DNA of 64,000 bases from NCBI RefSeq assembly GCF_022179525.1, contig NZ_BPQX01000026.1:1-64000 (forward strand), written 5' to 3'. Below are positions 62,037 through 64,000 of the stretch, one piece after another. The position numbers were made by a program, and so were the translations under genes. The notes under the pieces were generated by a model. It was not told the DNA's origin. It searched no databases and was given only the letters and a program-made list of their open reading frames with translations. This stretch comes from Methylobacterium persicinum (GTDB lineage Bacteria; Pseudomonadota; Alphaproteobacteria; Rhizobiales; Beijerinckiaceae). How positions within the stretch are numbered: the stretch's first letter is position 1; each line of letters opens with the position of its first letter.

Positions 62037-64000
62037 ATGAATGCGAATTTCACGCAACAGTATGACCAAAACCATCGCAAAAAATTTCGAAAAATTCTCA
62101 ATATTCGGACTAACACTGCTGCAGTATTCACCGCTCTGCTTGCCATGACTGCCCCGCTAGCCGGTCCGGCCCAGGCCGCGCCGCGGGGCGGGGAGGGGGA
62201 TACGGCGGTGACCCTCGATGCCCTGTCGGTCGAAGCCCGGGGCGCGGCCCGGCCCCCCGGCGCCGGGGAGGCCGGCGGGTTGCCCCCCGCCTTCGCAGGC
62301 GGGCAGGTCGCCCGGGGGAGCTGGCTCGGGGTCCTCGGCAACCGGGACATCATGGACACGCCGTTCAGCGCGGCGAGCTATACCGAGACGACGATCCGCA
62401 ACACCCAGGCGGTGAGCGTCGGCGACCTGCTGACCCGGACGGACCCGTCGGTGCGCGCCTCCATCGGCAGCGGCAACCGCTACGACGCGCTGACCATCCG
62501 CGGCTTCCGGGTCGACAACCGCGAGTTCGCCTTGAACGGCCTCTACGGCCTCGTGCCGGATTACCGGATCAGCCCGGCGCCCCTCGAACGGATCGAGGTG
62601 CTGAAGGGGCCGGCGGCGTTCCTGTTCGGCGCCTCGATGAATGGCAGCGTCGCCGGCACGGTGAACGTCGTCACCAAGCGGGCGGTGGAGGAGCCCCTGA
62701 ACCGGGTGACGGTGGATTACGCCTCCCCCGGCCGCGGCGGGGCGCAGGTCGATGTCGCCCGCCGCTACGGCGACGAAAAACAGGTGGGCGTGCGCATCAA
62801 CGCCGCCGGGCTCGGCGGCGACACGCCCATCGACCGGACCGGCCAGCGCAACGGCGTCGGCTCCCTCGGCCTCGACTATGCCGGCGACCGGCTGCGGTTG
62901 TTCGCCGACGTGATCGACCAGCACGACGCCTATGACAGCCAGACGCGGGGCGGGAACCCGGTGCCGGGCCTGCGGATCCCCCGCGCCCCCGACCCGCGGC
63001 GGAACATGTCGCAGCGCTTCGATTTCTCCCGGGCCGACAGCCTCACCGGCCTCGGCCGGGCCGAGTACGACCTCACCCCGGACATCACCGTGTTCGGGGC
63101 GCTCGGCGCCAACCGCTTCGCCTACGACAAGCAGGAGAACCCGGCCTTCACTCTCCTCGACAGGTCGGGCCGGACCCGGGTGAACTCGGTGTTCCAGACC
63201 GGCGACACCGAGACGCTCTCAGGCGAGGCGGGGGTACGGGGGCGGTTCGCGACCGGGGGCATCCGGCACGAGGTGGCCTTCACCGCCACCCGCCTCGACC
63301 AGGACCTGACGCTCGGCCAAGCCACCTACGGGAACTACCTCTCGAACCTCTACGCCCCCGTCCGCCTCGCCTCGCCGGGGCGGCCCCTGGCGGCGTCCAG
63401 CTTCCCCCGGGGCCGGTCGAGCTACAACCGGATGACGAGCTACGGCGTCGCCGACACGATGACCTTCGCCGACGGGCTGGTGGAGGTGCTGGTCGGGGCG
63501 CGGCGGCAGGCGATCAATACCGGCAACTATGCCCCGGTCACCGGCCTGGTCAGCAGCGCCTACGACAGGTCCGCCACAACCCCCGCCCTCGGCCTCGTGC
63601 TGCGACCGAGCGAAGTGATCTCCTTCTACGCCAACATCGTCCAGGGCCTCACCGCCCTGCGGGCGCCGGGCAGCGCGGTGAATGCCGGGCAGACCTTCGC
63701 CCCGGCCCGGTCGCGGCAATACGAGGTCGGCACGAAGCTCGACTTCAAGACCTTCGGTGTGACCCTCGCGGCGTTCCAGATCACCAACCCGGCGGGCAAC
63801 GTCGATCCGTTGCGCAACGTCTACGGCGTGGGCGGCGTGCAGCGGAACCGCGGCTTCGAGGGCACGGTGTTCGGCGAGGTGGCGCCGAACCTGCGGGTCA
63901 TCGCCGGGGCGACCCTCCTCGACGCCCGCTGGGAGCGGACCCGGGGCGGCCTCTACGACGGCAACCCCGCCACCGGGGCGCCCCGGTTCCAGGCCACCAC
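62037..64000 (+). CDS. TonB-dependent siderophore receptor (3-prime end outside window)
   Basis: About 654 codons of an outer-membrane receptor for a ferric siderophore are present; the barrel end is cut off. The N-terminus has a long basic signal region (KKFRKILNIRTNTAAVFTAL, cleavage near AQA-AP), a TonB-box-like segment (VTLDALSVEA) and the plug domain with SVGDLLTRTDPSVRASIGSG, YDALTIRGFRVDN, LERIEVLKGPAAFLFG and GTVNVVTKRA. Barrel strands follow. The first 40 codons are AT-rich compared with the rest. The gene is monocistronic on what is visible; I saw no convincing Fur or Irr site upstream. Confidence 0.9.
   Translation, partial: MNANFTQQYDQNHRKKFRKILNIRTNTAAVFTALLAMTAPLAGPAQAAPRGGEGDTAVTLDALSVEARGAARPPGAGEAGGLPPAFAGGQVARGSWLGVLGNRDIMDTPFSAASYTETTIRNTQAVSVGDLLTRTDPSVRASIGSGNRYDALTIRGFRVDNREFALNGLYGLVPDYRISPAPLERIEVLKGPAAFLFGASMNGSVAGTVNVVTKRAVEEPLNRVTVDYASPGRGGAQVDVARRYGDEKQVGVRINAAGLGGDTPIDRTGQRNGVGSLGLDYAGDRLRLFADVIDQHDAYDSQTRGGNPVPGLRIPRAPDPRRNMSQRFDFSRADSLTGLGRAEYDLTPDITVFGALGANRFAYDKQENPAFTLLDRSGRTRVNSVFQTGDTETLSGEAGVRGRFATGGIRHEVAFTATRLDQDLTLGQATYGNYLSNLYAPVRLASPGRPLAASSFPRGRSSYNRMTSYGVADTMTFADGLVEVLVGARRQAINTGNYAPVTGLVSSAYDRSATTPALGLVLRPSEVISFYANIVQGLTALRAPGSAVNAGQTFAPARSRQYEVGTKLDFKTFGVTLAAFQITNPAGNVDPLRNVYGVGGVQRNRGFEGTVFGEVAPNLRVIAGATLLDARWERTRGGLYDGNPATGAPRFQAT

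Noticed and set aside
1-64000. CRISPR array, prophage, insertion sequence with transposase
   Set aside because: I saw no regularly spaced direct repeats, phage structural genes or transposase frames in the window; the dispersed palindromes carry no coding capacity.

Overview
This is a GC-rich chromosomal window that reads as Alphaproteobacteria, order Hyphomicrobiales, most probably Methylobacterium or Methylorubrum. The grounds are a 14-gene nuo operon followed by birA, an RNase J gene, a methylmalonyl-CoA epimerase gene and a DUF1467 gene; a hemY, COG4223 and hemD block; an EcfG-type stress sigma factor; a nitrilase (Nit1C) cluster of a kind reported in Methylobacterium extorquens; and two families of dispersed palindromic repeats typical of this group. 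The genus assignment is inference from gene content, not from an rRNA gene.

Layout. 1-5.1 kb is loosely packed accessory DNA: a hexapeptide acetyltransferase, a GH16 glucanase with three DUF5648 repeats, a small exported protein and a PilZ protein. 5.3-9.9 kb is a small convergent type III polyketide synthase locus: a membrane methyltransferase and a UbiG-like methyltransferase on the plus strand, and PKS, an alkylpyrone-type methyltransferase and a DHA2 efflux pump on the minus strand. 10.3-20.3 kb holds a Tat-exported DJ-1/PfpI protein, a gamma-glutamyltransferase remnant, a MocR-type regulator and, divergent from it, the eight-gene Nit1C cluster (MSMEG_0572-like protein, nitrilase, radical SAM, GNAT, AIR-synthase-like, glycosyltransferase, MSMEG_0570-like, flavoprotein). 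20.3-22.4 kb holds repeats, an outer-membrane protein and tRNA-Thr.

22.5-29.8 kb is a minus-strand run: a Nudix hydrolase, hemY, a COG4223 protein, hemD, an aldose epimerase and two small proteins. A two-component system follows (30.0-31.9 kb), then a sigma factor whose N-terminus looks like the anti-sigma factor NepR fused to an EcfG sigma factor (32.1-32.9 kb), then tRNA-Asp. 33.5-48.9 kb is nuoABCDEFGHIJKLMN, leading into birA, RNase J, mce and DUF1467. 52.7-58.8 kb carries NudC, HIT, an exported protein, a universal stress protein, an acyltransferase, a DUF4142 protein and carbonic anhydrase. The right end has Nudix, DUF429, a CoA-ester lyase, dUTPase and a TonB-dependent receptor cut by the window edge.

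The strongest unusual points are the NepR-EcfG fusion together with exact GGAAC-N16-CGTT stress promoters at two genes here, the compact type III PKS locus, the Nit1C cluster with a repeated ATTGTATG motif in front of it and a radical-SAM protein with CX9CX2C cysteine spacing, and the two repeat families, one copy of which lies inside the nuo operon.
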